DNA from: Arion vulgaris
Taxonomy: Eukaryota; Mollusca; Gastropoda; Stylommatophora; Arionidae
DNA length: 64,000 nucleotides
Assembly: GCA_020796225.1 (NCBI GenBank)
Contig: CM036760.1
Coordinates: 4,086,501 to 4,150,500, forward strand
Reading direction: 5' to 3'
Shown: piece after piece, positions 52,330 through 62,207 of the stretch
Numbering within the stretch: position 1 is the first letter of the stretch
Layout of the letters: every line of letters begins with the position of its first letter
The notes under the pieces: generated by a model
Seen by the model: the letters and a program-made list of their open reading frames with translations, nothing else
Told to the model about the DNA's origin: nothing
Databases searched by the model: none
Position numbers and translations under genes: made by a program

Positions 52330-52626
52330 GTAATCTGGGCAGATGACGTTCAACATCCCGGGAAGGAAGGTTGTCTAATGGTAGCTACCCTAAAAGAAAA
52401 ATAGCAACATGCTGCCTTGCAGGTCGGCTGGGGACAGCCCGAGGCTGACGGAGAGCGAACCCAGTAAAAGCTGGCTAAAACCGGACACATCGCCGAAGGA
52501 TAAGCACCTGAGCTCCAAATAGTACTGAAGATGTGTCGAAACCCACCCATTCTAAGGCTGCATGAATCAGATTTCCACATGAATGAGATTTATGGGAAAA
52601 TCTGGTACATCAGTCTAAGGGTGATC

Positions 52627-52667
<41 letters not shown>
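52330..52667 (+). mobile_element. LINE I relic, internal part, ending in a GA run
   Basis: ACCGGACACATCGCCGAAGG, AGCTCCAAATAGTACTGAAG, GGCTGCATGAATCAGATTTC, CACATGAATGAGATTTATGG match 20.93-21.20 kb on the minus strand. It stops in (GA)n at 52627-52667, at the point where the other copy reads RERERN. Confidence 0.72.
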
Positions 52668-52670
<3 letters not shown>

Positions 52671-53118
52671 TTTTAAACGAAATATTCCATATTAAAAAGC
52701 ATGCTCCACTGCTTTGGAACACATATAATTTGCGTCGCCCCAAGGAATTAAGAGCTCTCACTACATATTATGTTTCTATGAAGAGAGTGCAAACGGTGAA
52801 CACTATAGAGATACGTTTTCATCAGCAGTACTAACAGGATCAGTCATTTGTACGTCACATAAAGGATACAGGATAGGGCACACTGATTTTGAATCTCCCA
52901 AAATTAAGAGCTTGCACTCTGTATTATTGTCTACCAGACAGGAGTACACAAACAGCAGCCCTAGACAGAATTTGTAAATACAGGCAATTTTGACAGGAGA
53001 AAAAATGTATGGTTTCAAGATGTGAAACTTTTCTGAAGATTTGTTCTCTTGAATGAATCACGTTTTCTGGAACTACTGCACAGTAGTTGTACCAGTTATC
53101 GTTTTCTAGACGTCGGAA
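52668..53118. other. unassigned sequence
   Basis: Two diverged copies of a CAAATTAAGAGCTTGCACTC-like segment (52.74 and 52.90 kb). No gene. Confidence 0.35.
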
Positions 53119-53120
53119 TG

Positions 53121-53420
53121 GTTACTATGTACACCCAACCACTCTGAGATAGTCCTCGACTGATGTACAAGTCAATATCATACTATGTACACCCAACCAC
53201 TCTGAGATAGTCCTCGACTGATGTGCAAGTCAATATCATACTATGCACACCCAACTACTCTGAGATAGTTCTCGACTGATGTACAAGTCAATATCATACT
53301 ATGCACACCCAACTACTCTGAGATAGTCCTCGACTGATGTGCAAGTCAATATCATACTATGCACACCCAACCACTCTGAGATAGTCCTCGACTGATGTGC
53401 AAGTCAATATCATACTATGC
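53121..53420. repeat. minisatellite, 58-bp unit, five copies
   Basis: Unit: CACCCAACCACTCTGAGATA, GTCCTCGACTGATGTACAAG, TCAATATCATACTATGTA, period 58 bp (TCTGAGATAG at 53143, 53201, 53259 and so on). Confidence 0.95.
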
Positions 53421-53539
53421 ATAGCTGTACAGACATTACTACCAACTCCTTTGGTTAGTTTCCACCTCGATCCCTACTCGCATTGACTATACTATATCCC
53501 TACTATAATGATGTGATCTGTTTTCAGAGCTACTACAGA

Positions 53540-53602
53540 AATGCATAGTAGTGTCTTGATCAGTGCCAGTCAGCATAGTAGTGTCTTGATCAGTGCCAGT
53601 CC
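53540..53602. repeat. two-copy 28-bp tandem repeat
   Basis: CATAGTAGTGTCTTGATCAG followed by TGCCAGTC, twice. Confidence 0.85.
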
Positions 53603-53776
53603 ACTAATCTTGTTGTTGCCTTCTCACTTGATGTATTTCTGTGTGTGACCACATCTTTATATATTACTCTTTTATATCTTGTTCCTTCTTCTTCTTCTTT
53701 GCGCTCGACTTTGTATGCTTGTCTAAACCAACACTAAACAGCGTGTCAATGGTCCATATCTCAGAATCATACTTTG

Positions 53777-53938
53777 GCTGAAATCGGATGCACATGTACT
53801 AAGCGTGTAGAAGTCTATGCGTTTAGGGCCTACCAAACCAATGTACAACGTATACACGTTCTTGGCAAAGATCAAACATATCACAAAGAGTGATTAAAAT
53901 TGGTCGTAAAGAACGAACGCAAAGAAGAAGAAGAAGAT
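53777..53938 (+). mobile_element. SINE-A, 5'-truncated, with TSD
   Basis: Starts at GCTGAAATCGGATGCACATG and runs through GTAGAAGTCTATGCGTTTAG, GTACAACGTATACACGTTCT, AAAGAGTGATTAAAATTGGT to ACGCAAAGAAGAAGAAGAAG. Flanked by the exact 12-bp duplication AATCATACTTTG (53765-53776 and 53939-53950). Truncation plus a TSD shows incomplete reverse transcription rather than later decay. A separate minus-strand SINE-A tail (GAAGAAG and GCGAACGCAAAG-like, read in reverse) lies just upstream at 53.68-53.71 kb. Confidence 0.93.
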
Positions 53939-54119
53939 AATCATACTTTGCCAAAGGGAAATATTTTGTAAAGCAATGTTCAGCCTTGTTTTAATTTCTT
54001 TTATAACAATCCCGACACTTGTCAGCAATGCCCATGGTACTCAAGAAAATAATATATAACAAGTAAATAAAGCAATAACAGAGAGATCACATCCAGAGAA
54101 GAGTTGAACAAGCACACAA

Positions 54120-54440
54120 CGTATAACACGCACATATAGCTAGAAATGAAGACATCAGGAAAAAGTGGGTACAGCATCAATACTGAACTTCATCAAGAAA
54201 CAACAAATTAAATGGTCCTGCTACATAAGCAGATTATCAACAGACAGTGTGCCTCAAAGAGCAATGTTACTCCGAGATTGTGGATACAAAACAAAAGGCG
54301 GTCTTCGCAAAAGATGAACCTCGGACAGGATAACAGAGGCGACAAAAGACATTGCTTATAAAGCGTACACTAAAGCTCGTTCTAGAAATTTCTTCTTATC
54401 CTGACGCTGTGAGGCAAAACAGGATTGGATAAAAGAAATA
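54120..54440 (+). mobile_element. LINE G relic
   Basis: A RNEDIRKKWVQHQY-type stretch (frameshifted), FIKKQQIKWSCYISRLSTDS, VPQRAMLLRDCGYKTKGGLR, KR and a stop; then LSKAYTKARSRNFFLS and GCTGTGAGGCAAAACAGGAT. The FGH motif is mutated to SCY. Confidence 0.8.
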
Positions 54441-54750
54441 AAGAAAGATAGAGCAATAACAGAGCCGTCACTTCCAGAGAAGGGTTGAACAAGAAAACTA
54501 ATAAATAAAGTGCGCTAGGCTGTGTGCGTTAACTAGAACAGATGAGCCACTCCACGCATTTATCATGTCAAGTGCGCATGCCGGATGTATATATTATTAT
54601 GATTGGACAAATTAGAAGTTTCTGAAGCGATAATTGGTAGGAAGTATGCCCAATGGGGTCAGAGGTTAGTTTTATTACCTATCAGGTTCATGATGTTTTC
54701 TTATGGAAATTTAGACTGACAGGCTGACTAGGGTTTCCATCAACTTTACA
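54441..54750. other. unassigned spacer
   Basis: No gene or repeat recognised. Confidence 0.3.
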
Positions 54751-54751
54751 T

Positions 54752-54842
54752 TTAGTCATCATCATCATCTAGCACCATGTAGGCTGTCGTAGGCGATAAT
54801 AGATCTTCACAAACCTCTCTCCTTAGTGTTGAATACCAATTC
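54752..54842 (-). mobile_element. LINE K 3' end
   Basis: Minus strand: GAGGTTTGTGAAGATCTATT, ATCGCCTACGACAGCC and GATGATGATGATGACTA. Only about 85 bp of the 3' end. Confidence 0.72.
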
Positions 54843-54884
54843 GAATATTGACCCTCTTTCGTACCATGAAACATCTACATATTG

Positions 54885-55020
54885 TGTGTTGTGCCAGAAA
54901 TGAAATTCTTCACCTTTCTTGTATCCATTTCTTGATAAAGACATTTTGGTCGAAACGTTGCTGTGTATTGTTATTGTTTTTGTTTTTAAAAAAGTACAGT
55001 ACTTTGTGTGTAAGTGTTAC
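54885..55020 (+). mobile_element. repeat X copy with hammerhead-like motif
   Basis: Core at 54931-54957: CTTGATAAAGACA, TTTT, GGTCGAAACG, then TTGCTGTGTATTGTTATTG and a decayed AAAAGTACAGTAC segment. Stem position 2 is A-T. Confidence 0.55.
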
Positions 55021-55269
55021 GTCATTACCATGAAACCGAACGTTGTCCATAATCTTTTCTAAAAAATAAAGTTGTATTCTTGTCAGATTTCATGGCACAA
55101 AGTACCTCTCACTTCCCATTTTTGAACCTGAATTTGCAAGAGGTAGTAGGAAGAATAACTAATCAAATTCAACACAGATGCAACAAAGAAAACCAAATGA
55201 TATGGCAAATAGCGCAAATTTAAAAATGCAAACATGTCACCATGAACACAAAAAGAGCAATGGACAAAA

Positions 55270-55695
55270 ATACACAATCTTTCTCCCCACATTATGCTAA
55301 CAGTGCCAAACCTGGTAACTGGCAAATAATATAAGGAAACTAGTCAAGACATAGATTAAGTGTCTACGCAGAATGCTGGGTGCAACAAGAAGAGAAATGA
55401 AGACATCAGGAAAAAAGTGGGTACAACATCAGTACTAGACTTCATCAAGAAACAACAAATTAAATGATTTGGCCACATAAGCAGATTACCAACAGACAGT
55501 GCACCTCAAAGAGCAATGCTGCTACGATACAAGGAGTACAAAGCAAAAGGCCGGCTACGCAAAAGATGAACCTCAGAGATAACAGAGGTCGCAGAGAAAG
55601 ACACTATCTACTAAGCGCACACAAAGGCCCGTTTTAGAAATCTCTTCTTGACCTGACGCTGTGAGGCAAAACATGACTGGAGAAAAGAAAGAAAA
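55270..55695 (+). mobile_element. LINE G relic
   Basis: TKCLRRMLGATRR, a KKVGTTSVLDFIKKQQIK stretch ending in a stop, FGHISRLPTDSAPQRAMLLR, YKEYKAKGRLRKR, then QRRTKARFRNLFLT-type 3' coding and GACGCTGTGAGGCAAAACAT. The clearest G copy with the ISRLPTDSAP signature. Confidence 0.83.
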
Positions 55696-55905
55696 GAAAA
55701 GTAGAGTCTAATTACTTTTCCTCATGTGTGGACATTCGAATGTGGGACTGTAACCACAACCCACTTCTGTTGGATTTGATAACATAATGCTTTATGCAAT
55801 ATACTCATCTGTTCCTAAGACATTTAGTCAGAACAGAAAGTGATCTAAATATTATAAATATTGGTTTCTCTTTCAATAAAAAAAAAAAATATGTTTTTGT
55901 ATTTC
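55696..55905. other. unassigned spacer
   Basis: Poly-A run at 55878-55891; a weak SINE-D-like CATAATGCTTTATGCAATAT at 55.78 kb. No gene. Confidence 0.35.
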
Positions 55906-55907
55906 GT

Positions 55908-56345
55908 TTCATCATCATCATCAGGTGCCGTTTCGGCTGGCGTAGGAGATAATTTATCTCCACAAATCTCTGTCTTTGGTCTTTGCTATCAACTCAGATG
56001 TTAACGCTCTACCGTGCTATGAAATCAGGCTATCCACAATTTTCTTTCTCTGTTTTCCTCTGTCTCGTCTACCCTAGATTGTATCGGTTGTCACAATGTG
56101 TTCTAAACCTCCCCTCCTCATCAGATGTCCGAAAAATGATAACTGCCTTATTCTTATATTGATGATAAGGTTTCTCTGTGTCTTGCTCTCATTCAACACC
56201 TCAACATTAGTGATTTTAGCAGTCCATCGGATTCTCATCATTCTTCTGTAAAAGCACATTTCTGTGGCACTCTTAATTTTTTTGTCGATCTGTGTGTTCA
56301 ATGTCCACGACTCACATCCGTATGTCAATATTGGTTCTATGTAGC
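55908..56345 (-). mobile_element. LINE K relic, 3' end
   Basis: The minus strand starts within YIEPILTYGCESWTLNTQID, then KKIKSATEMCFYRRMMRIRW, ITNVEVLNESKTQRNLIINI and RQLSFFGHLMRRGGLEHIVT, ending in GATGATGATGATG. 56074-56328 is open. Together with 46.15 kb it defines this part of LINE K. The 5' truncation point coincides with the SINE-A insertion. Confidence 0.88.
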
Positions 56346-56357
56346 ACTAAGTATTTC

Positions 56358-56615
56358 CGCCCGAGTGGTTACCGGGGTTTAAATTTAGGGTGTAAAGAAT
56401 AGAACCACTGTTACCTGCCAAGCATGTCGTAAGAGGCAACTAAGGAGGTTTGACTGAAATCGGATGCACATGTCCTAAACGTGTAGAAGTCTATGCATTT
56501 AGGGCCTACCAAACCAATGTGCAACGTATACACGTTCTTGTCAAAGATCAAACATATCACAAAGAGTGATTAAAATTGGTCGTAAAGAACGAACGCAAAG
56601 AAGAAGAAAAAGAAA
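56358..56615 (+). mobile_element. SINE-A, full length, with TSD
   Basis: CGCCCGAGTGGTTACCGGGG (A-box-like), AAATTTAGGGTGTAAAGAAT, GCCAAGCATGTCGTAAGAGG, AGGAGGTTTGACTGAAATCG, GTGCAACGTATACACGTTCT, AAAGAGTGATTAAAATTGGT, ending ACGCAAAGAAGAAGAAAAAG. Flanked by the exact 12-bp duplication ACTAAGTATTTC (56346-56357, 56616-56627). Confidence 0.95.
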
Positions 56616-56627
56616 ACTAAGTATTTC

Positions 56628-57085
56628 GTTCACCATATTTAATTACATATCAGTTAACAGTTCCTTTATCAGTTAATGAGGACTATCATCATAGCACTCC
56701 GAATATGTCTATAGGTGCTCCGATCTCCGCCTCGGCAAACCCAGCCACGCCCAGCACCCCAACACGCCAGTTCGATGTTGATTAATCAATCACTTTACAT
56801 ATTGAGTGTATTATATATTTACTTAAAAGGTTTATGATCTGTGTTAGTTTCAACTGGTCTGAGATTTCTTTATTCTATTCATGTTGTGTCTTTCAGCGTT
56901 CAGGGTATGGAAAGAGTTCAGGCAAATGTGCTCGAATGTGTCTCGTGTGTGGTGTTTCCTACCGCTTCTGATATGTCTGAAATCCAACGTTTGCGTGGGT
57001 AACCTTTGGTCTTGAAACTATTATATATGAATAGTAGTGCTCTTTATTGCGTACTGCTGATGGTAAATGTGTTACATGGCCGAAC
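56628..57085. other. unassigned sequence
   Basis: No gene or repeat recognised; CCCAGCCACGCCCAGCACCC at 56.74 kb is a local GC-rich spot. Confidence 0.3.
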
Positions 57086-57089
57086 TGTT

Positions 57090-57290
57090 TGGTTTGAAGG
57101 TCTGTATGGCTTTGGTGTTCAGGCGTTTACTGCTGTTCTGAAAGTTGTTGGTTCGAAACGGACGAGTCACATTTGCAATTTTTCATGCAACCCTGGATTA
57201 CTGCTGAAACTGAGGAGTTCCTGCTTTGTACAACACTCAGAAGATGTCGTGCCATTTTTACCGACAGTGACGGAGCCATAATATTATACC
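57090..57290 (+). mobile_element. SINE-D relic leading into a tandem array
   Basis: GTTGGTTCGAAACGG (B-box-like), CCTGGATTACTGCTGAAACT, GAGGAGTTCCTGCTTTGTAC, GATGTCGTGCCATTTTTACC, GACGGAGCCATAATATTATA, then CCCGGTACATTA. The last step corresponds to ACCCGGTGCAATGAA of SINE-D and is where the array unit begins. Confidence 0.7.
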
Positions 57291-57920
57291 CGGTACATTA
57301 TAACCGGTACATTACACCTGTACATATACTCATATCCGGTACATTATACGACATCATACCCATCACATTATACCGGTACATTATACCCGGTACATCATAC
57401 CGGCACATTATACCCGGTACATTATACCCGGCATATATACCGGCACATTATACGGTACATTATACCCGGTATATTATACCCGGTACATTATACCCGGTAC
57501 ATTATACCGGTACATTATACGTACATTATCCTGTACTGATCGTACCACTTATAGCACCATTATCGCATTATGTCATTATCGGATTATGCGGCATTTCTCG
57601 GTACATATATTCAGTACATTATACTGGTAATTTGCCTCAGATATACGTGTACTTCAATCTGGACAAGTACATTCAATTATTCATCAACCTGGATTACTGT
57701 ACAATACTAGATTTCCGTGCTTTGTACAACACCAGAGTACATTTTACCGACATTACGGTAGCATAATACATTATACCCGGTACATTATACCTGGTCATTA
57801 CACCCGTACATTATACCGGTACATTATACCGGTACATTATACCGTACATTATACCCGGTACATATACCGGCACATTATACGGTACATTATACCGGACATG
57901 AAACCTTTGCGAGCACATTA
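57288..57920. repeat. minisatellite, about 15-bp unit (TACCCGGTACATTA type)
   Basis: Units TATACCCGGTACATTA with losses of CC or CG. In the middle (57.67-57.77 kb) a second diverged SINE-D segment (CCTGGATTACTGTACAATAC, TTCCGTGCTTTGTACAACAC, TTTTACCGACATTACGGTAG) recurs, so a SINE-plus-array block was itself duplicated. Confidence 0.92.
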
Positions 57921-58125
57921 ACCGGTACTGTATCACAGTATGTTATGCATCACAGTATCATACCTGTTACACTTAGTTCTGCCTAGTACTATATGTCATT
58001 CCTTTCTGTATTGCTACCTTATCATTAGTCATTTGATTTTTTCTATCACGTGCGTCTAGTTCTGCTCTATCACTAGTATTGTAAGACATTGTCAGTTAAT
58101 TTGCCTCAATATATCATATTCTGCT
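57921..58125. other. unassigned spacer
   Basis: A+T-rich; no gene. Confidence 0.3.
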
Positions 58126-58127
58126 TA

Positions 58128-58862
58128 CTTCACACTCTGCACTTAAGTACATATGATTCACACTGTGTTTGCACACAAGTACATATGATTCACACTATGT
58201 TTGCACACAAGTACATATGATTCACACTGTGTTTGCACACAAGTACATATGATTCACACTATGTTTGCACACAAGTACATATGATTCACACGGTTTGCAC
58301 ACAAGTACTATATGATTCACACTGTGTTTGACACAAGTACATATGATTCACACGTGTTTGCACACAAGTACATATGATTCACACTGTGTTTGCACACAAG
58401 TACATATGATTCACACTCTGTTTGTACTTAAGAACATATGATTCATACTCTGTTTGCACACAAGTACATATGATTCACACTGTGTTTGCACACAAGTACA
58501 TATGATTCACACTCTGTTTGCACAAGAACATATGATTCACACTCTGTTTGCACTCAAGTACATATGATTCACATTGTTTGCACACAAGTACATATGATTC
58601 ACACTTGTTTGCACAAGACATATGATTACACTTGTTTGCACCAAGTACATATGATTCACATCTGTTTGCACACAAGTACATATGATTCACACTGTGTTTG
58701 ACAGACATATGATTCCACTTGTTTGCCACAAGACATATGATTCAACTTGTTTGCACAAGTACATATGATTCACACTCTGTTTGCTTAAGATACATATGAT
58801 TCACACTTGTTTGCACTAAGAACATATGATTCACACTCTGTTTGCACTTAACAAAAAATACT
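58128..58862. repeat. minisatellite, 32-bp unit, about 23 copies
   Basis: Unit: CACACAAGTACATATGATTC followed by ACACTGTGTTTG. Indels increase towards the right, with shortened units of 28-30 bp. Confidence 0.97.
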
Positions 58863-59222
58863 GAAAGTTATACTACAAGATTGAAAATGATTAATTAACA
58901 TACAGTTATATGAACCGATCCACATAATTTATTATTCACTTTATTGTACGTCTTCATTACATACTGCATATATTTAAATACATGAGTTTCCAAACTTTTG
59001 ACAAGTGACTTGGTTTGATCGTCAGATGAAACATAATTTACAAGTCAATAGAGGAAAAACATACAAATTGATATTGTATTTTGACAAGATAAAATATCAA
59101 AGGTAGTTTGTAAATAAAAAAGATTTAAAAATATAGAACAGACGTCACTGGAAGTGTTGACATTCTGGTCATGCCAATAAATAACTTACACAAAATAACA
59201 GGTTATTGAAAGAAGAAAAACT
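58863..59222. other. unassigned A+T-rich sequence
   Basis: No gene or repeat recognised. Confidence 0.3.
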
Positions 59223-59224
59223 AT

Positions 59225-59450
59225 CGATACTGCTTGGAATAACGTCTTTTAAACGGTGTAGACCACGAGGGACATGAGCTTGTGGAGCTTAATGGATGCT
59301 TGGCTAGTGCAGTCGCCGCGTAACTGCTCAGGTTAGGATGCTTTCTTTATGCCCTGGACATACAAAATTTTGCCTTTCCGGTGATAGATCCCGTGTCTCC
59401 CGCTTGGAAGTCGCGCTCTAAACTGTTCGGCCAGACGCTTCTGCTAAAAC
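59225..59450 (-). mobile_element. SINE-E
   Basis: The minus strand has CGTCTGGCCGAACAGTTTAG (A-box-like), CACGGGATCTATCACCGG (diverged B-box region), GGCATAAAGAAAGCATCCTA and GCGGCGACTGCACTAGCCAA. Same strand and order as 27.03-27.26 kb. Confidence 0.72.
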
Positions 59451-59866
59451 GTATATATCAATATTATTCCGCGTTCTCTTTACTAATTTCATCAAGTCAG
59501 GACAAATTTAAGTTAACTCAGAGCTCGGGTGCCGCTGCACCAGTCGGTCGATCAACTGATATTCTGGCGATCACCGGCTGCGATCATCGGAGGTGCACGA
59601 GACCAGACCGGTGATATATACAAATCTTTACTACGACGATTGAGGCATCTGAGATGGGCAGTCACCGAGGTAGGTGCGCTTTTGGATATATCCCGGGGGT
59701 TCCTAGTGAATCGGTGTCCAGAGCACATGCATCTCTCCCTGTATATACCACACGCACCGTTTACAGAGATTGGCGTAGAAAAGGTTGTGGGAGACACAAG
59801 AGAACGTAGAAGGTTCAATTCCAGACGCATTAAGTCTCCTCAAGTATTTCAACTAAAGTCTAAGTA
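59451..59866. other. unassigned, locally GC-rich segment
   Basis: 59.52-59.83 kb has overlapping frames of 113 codons (plus) and 92 codons (minus) with no domain I recognise. AAGGTTCAATTCC at 59809-59821 resembles a B box. Confidence 0.3.
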
Positions 59867-59867
59867 T

Positions 59868-60050
59868 TAATTTCACCGCGTCGAGATTTACACTATATGG
59901 CTCGACACGCCGTCTGCCTAAAGTATTGCACAAAGCACGAACACTATAGATGCGGCAAAATAATAGAGGTCTGAAAAATACAACTGGGAACAGAACGGTG
60001 GTCTGGAACAAACCCACGACCTTAAGAAGGCTAGAGCTTAACCACTTCCA
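59868..60050 (-). mobile_element. SINE-D relic at the start of a tandem array
   Basis: Minus strand: GAAGTGGTTAAGCTCTAGCC (A-box side), GTGGGTTTGTTCCAGACC (mutated B box), CAGACCTCTATTATTTTGCC, ATAGTGTTCGTGCTTTGTGC, AATACTTTAGGCAGACGGCG. Its 5' end (right side) is where the 34-bp array starts. Confidence 0.78.
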
Positions 60051-60512
60051 ACTTAATGTAATCTGATTTTCTTAACCACTTTCAACTTAATGTAATCTGA
60101 TTTTCTTAACCACTTCCAACTTAATGTAATCTGATTTTCTTAACCACTTCCAACTTAATGTAATCTGATTTTCTTATCCACTTCCAACTTAATGTAATCT
60201 GATTTTCTTAACCACTTTCAACTTAATGTAATCTGATTTTCTTAACCACTTCCAACTTAATGTAATCTGATTTTCTTAACCACTTCCAACTTAATGTAAT
60301 CTGATTTTCTTAACCACTTCAAACTTAATGTAATCTGATTTTCTTAACCACTTTCAACTTAATGTAATCTGATTTTCTTAACCACTTCCAACTTAATGTA
60401 ATCTGATTTTCTTAACCACTTCCAACTTAATGTAATCTGATTTTCTTAACCACTTCCAACTTAATGTAATCTGATTTTCTTAACCACTTTCAACTTAATG
60501 TAATCTGATTTT
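60045..60512. repeat. minisatellite, 34-bp unit, about 14 copies
   Basis: Unit: CTTAACCACTTCCAACTTAA followed by TGTAATCTGATTTT, with a TCC/TTC marker. The CTTAACCACTT part equals the reverse complement of the SINE-D A-box region, so the unit spans the junction between a SINE-D end and its flank. Confidence 0.97.
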
Positions 60513-60822
60513 CGAACATTGTGAGAATTATCGAAATAGTATCTGAGTTCAATTTGTGCGTTTTCAACCATTGATACGTTCAGTTATAAAAATGTACTGT
60601 ACATACGCATTGCTCCTCAGTGCATAAAATCTTGTGAATGCCATATTTATTCTTAGTTTGCAAGCATAAATGAATGGTTGAGTGAACGTAAAAATATATT
60701 TCTGATATCGAATGATCGAACATTTCTCAGACAGAAAAAATACCGTTGCCGGTACACAAATCTGACAAATGAATTCAGAAAATAGTATGTGATTGATTCA
60801 TTCTGGAAAGTTTTGTTTTCTA
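60513..60822. other. unassigned A+T-rich spacer
   Basis: No gene or repeat recognised. Confidence 0.3.
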
Positions 60823-60823
60823 G

Positions 60824-61195
60824 AGTAGTGCCAGAGTAGTGCCAGAGTAGTGTCAGAGCAGTGCCAGGGTACTGTCAGAGTAGTACCAGAGCAGTGCCAG
60901 GGTACTGCCAGAGAATGCTAGACTAGTACCAGAGTAATGCCAGAGTGGTGCCAGAGCAGTGCCAAAGCTGTGCCAGACTAGCGCTAAAGCAGTGCCAGCT
61001 TAGTGCCAGAGTAGTGCCAGAGTAGTGTTAGATTAGTACCAATGAGATAAGTGCCAGAGTAGACTATAAGCAGTGCCAGACTAGTACCAGAGTAATGCCA
61101 GAGTAGTGCCAAAGCAGTGGCAGACTAGTGCCAAGGAAGTGCCAGACCTGTACCAGAGTATGCCAGAGTAGTAGGAAAGCATGCCAGAGTGTCAA
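60824..61195. repeat. minisatellite, 11-bp unit
   Basis: AGTAGTGCCAG and AGCAGTGCCAG units with many single-base variants and irregular gaps in the second half. Confidence 0.93.
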
Positions 61196-61218
61196 TTTTA
61201 AATTTATGATTTGATATT

Positions 61219-61421
61219 TTTTTTTCAGATCCAGAAGCACTTGAGCTTTTCAGCTCTTCGGCACGGTGCCATGGACATCGTAACCCTTCGGGGAATAAAT
61301 CTGGATACCGTAAATCTGGGGAATCTGTGGTTTTTCTGCCATCCCGCGGAATTGAACCTCGACACACAGAGGGATAGTCACCTGTAGTTAAACGCGCTAC
61401 GAACACGCTGGGCAGTCGGGC
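61219..61421 (-). mobile_element. SINE-C, full length, with TSD
   Basis: Minus strand: CAGCGTGTTCGTAGCGCGTT, GAGGTTCAATTCCGCGG (B box), CAGAAAAACCACAGATTCCC, GATGTCCATGGCACCGTGCC, CTTCTGGATCTGAAAAAAAA. One block (GTTCGTGGCACCGAA) is replaced by a duplicated ATCTGGATACCGTAAATCTG. Flanked by ATGATTTGATAT (61206-61217 and 61422-61433), 12 bp exact; a thirteenth base matches but may belong to the A tail. Confidence 0.93.
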
Positions 61422-61433
61422 ATGATTTGATAT

Positions 61434-62080
61434 TAAGTTACCTTCAGAGTTCAACTTTGACCTCGCATGACTTGTGTTTTTTCAGTTATCAGTGTAAACT
61501 ATAATATATATATATTTATATTTTGATATATATAGAAGGGATATTTCAGTCTCGAACCTAGATCTCTGCTGCAGGATAGTTGTCTTTTATTGTCTTTTTC
61601 AACGAAATAAGTTATGTTCTTTAATATTGGTCATTTGTTTTTTTCCTTTTATTTAACTGCTTTATAGCATCTTACCCGGCTTCTCTCGGGAAATAGTATA
61701 TTCCATGTCATTATCATCATTGAACGTATCAGAGACAAATGTTGGCTGCATTGGACACACGATATACCCTGTCTCTTACAGTGATGTTGTACTCTACAAG
61801 TCTGTAATTTATCCCTCTACCTACAAATAGTTGAAAGTCTCTCCAAGAACATGTCGAAAAATATGCATACAGATTGTTCCCGTGGCTCGGAGGTTAAATG
61901 TACCCTGCAACCAACCATTCAGGCACAAAATTATGCTTTTAAAACGTGTAACTGTGTGGTCAGCGATATCGTAGTTGGTAAAAATCTGCTCTAGTTACGA
62001 TATTCCGTAAAAATTTCATATTTCGAGGACATCTTTGCCAAATATTCTAGCTGTGCACACTTTACTCGGTTGGATTACAG
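61434..62080. other. unassigned sequence
   Basis: TATATATATATTTATA run at 61.50 kb. No gene recognised. Confidence 0.3.
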
Positions 62081-62207
62081 CAGCGTTTCCCAAAGTGGGC
62101 GCTACCGCCCCTAGTGGGCGCTGAAACGTGTGGGGGCGGCGATAGTGGGTTCAGAAAAATTTAAAACAAGTTATTTTCGTGATTGTGCGATTGAACAGTC
62201 ATTTGAT
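62081..62207 (+). mobile_element. left end of a hAT-like element
   Basis: CAGCGTTTCCCAAAGTGGGC then GCTACCGCCCCTAGTGGGCG matches the style of terminal inverted repeats of hAT elements. The right end was not found; a SINE-A lies inside the body. GTGGGCGCTACCGCCCC can also fold on itself. Confidence 0.6.
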
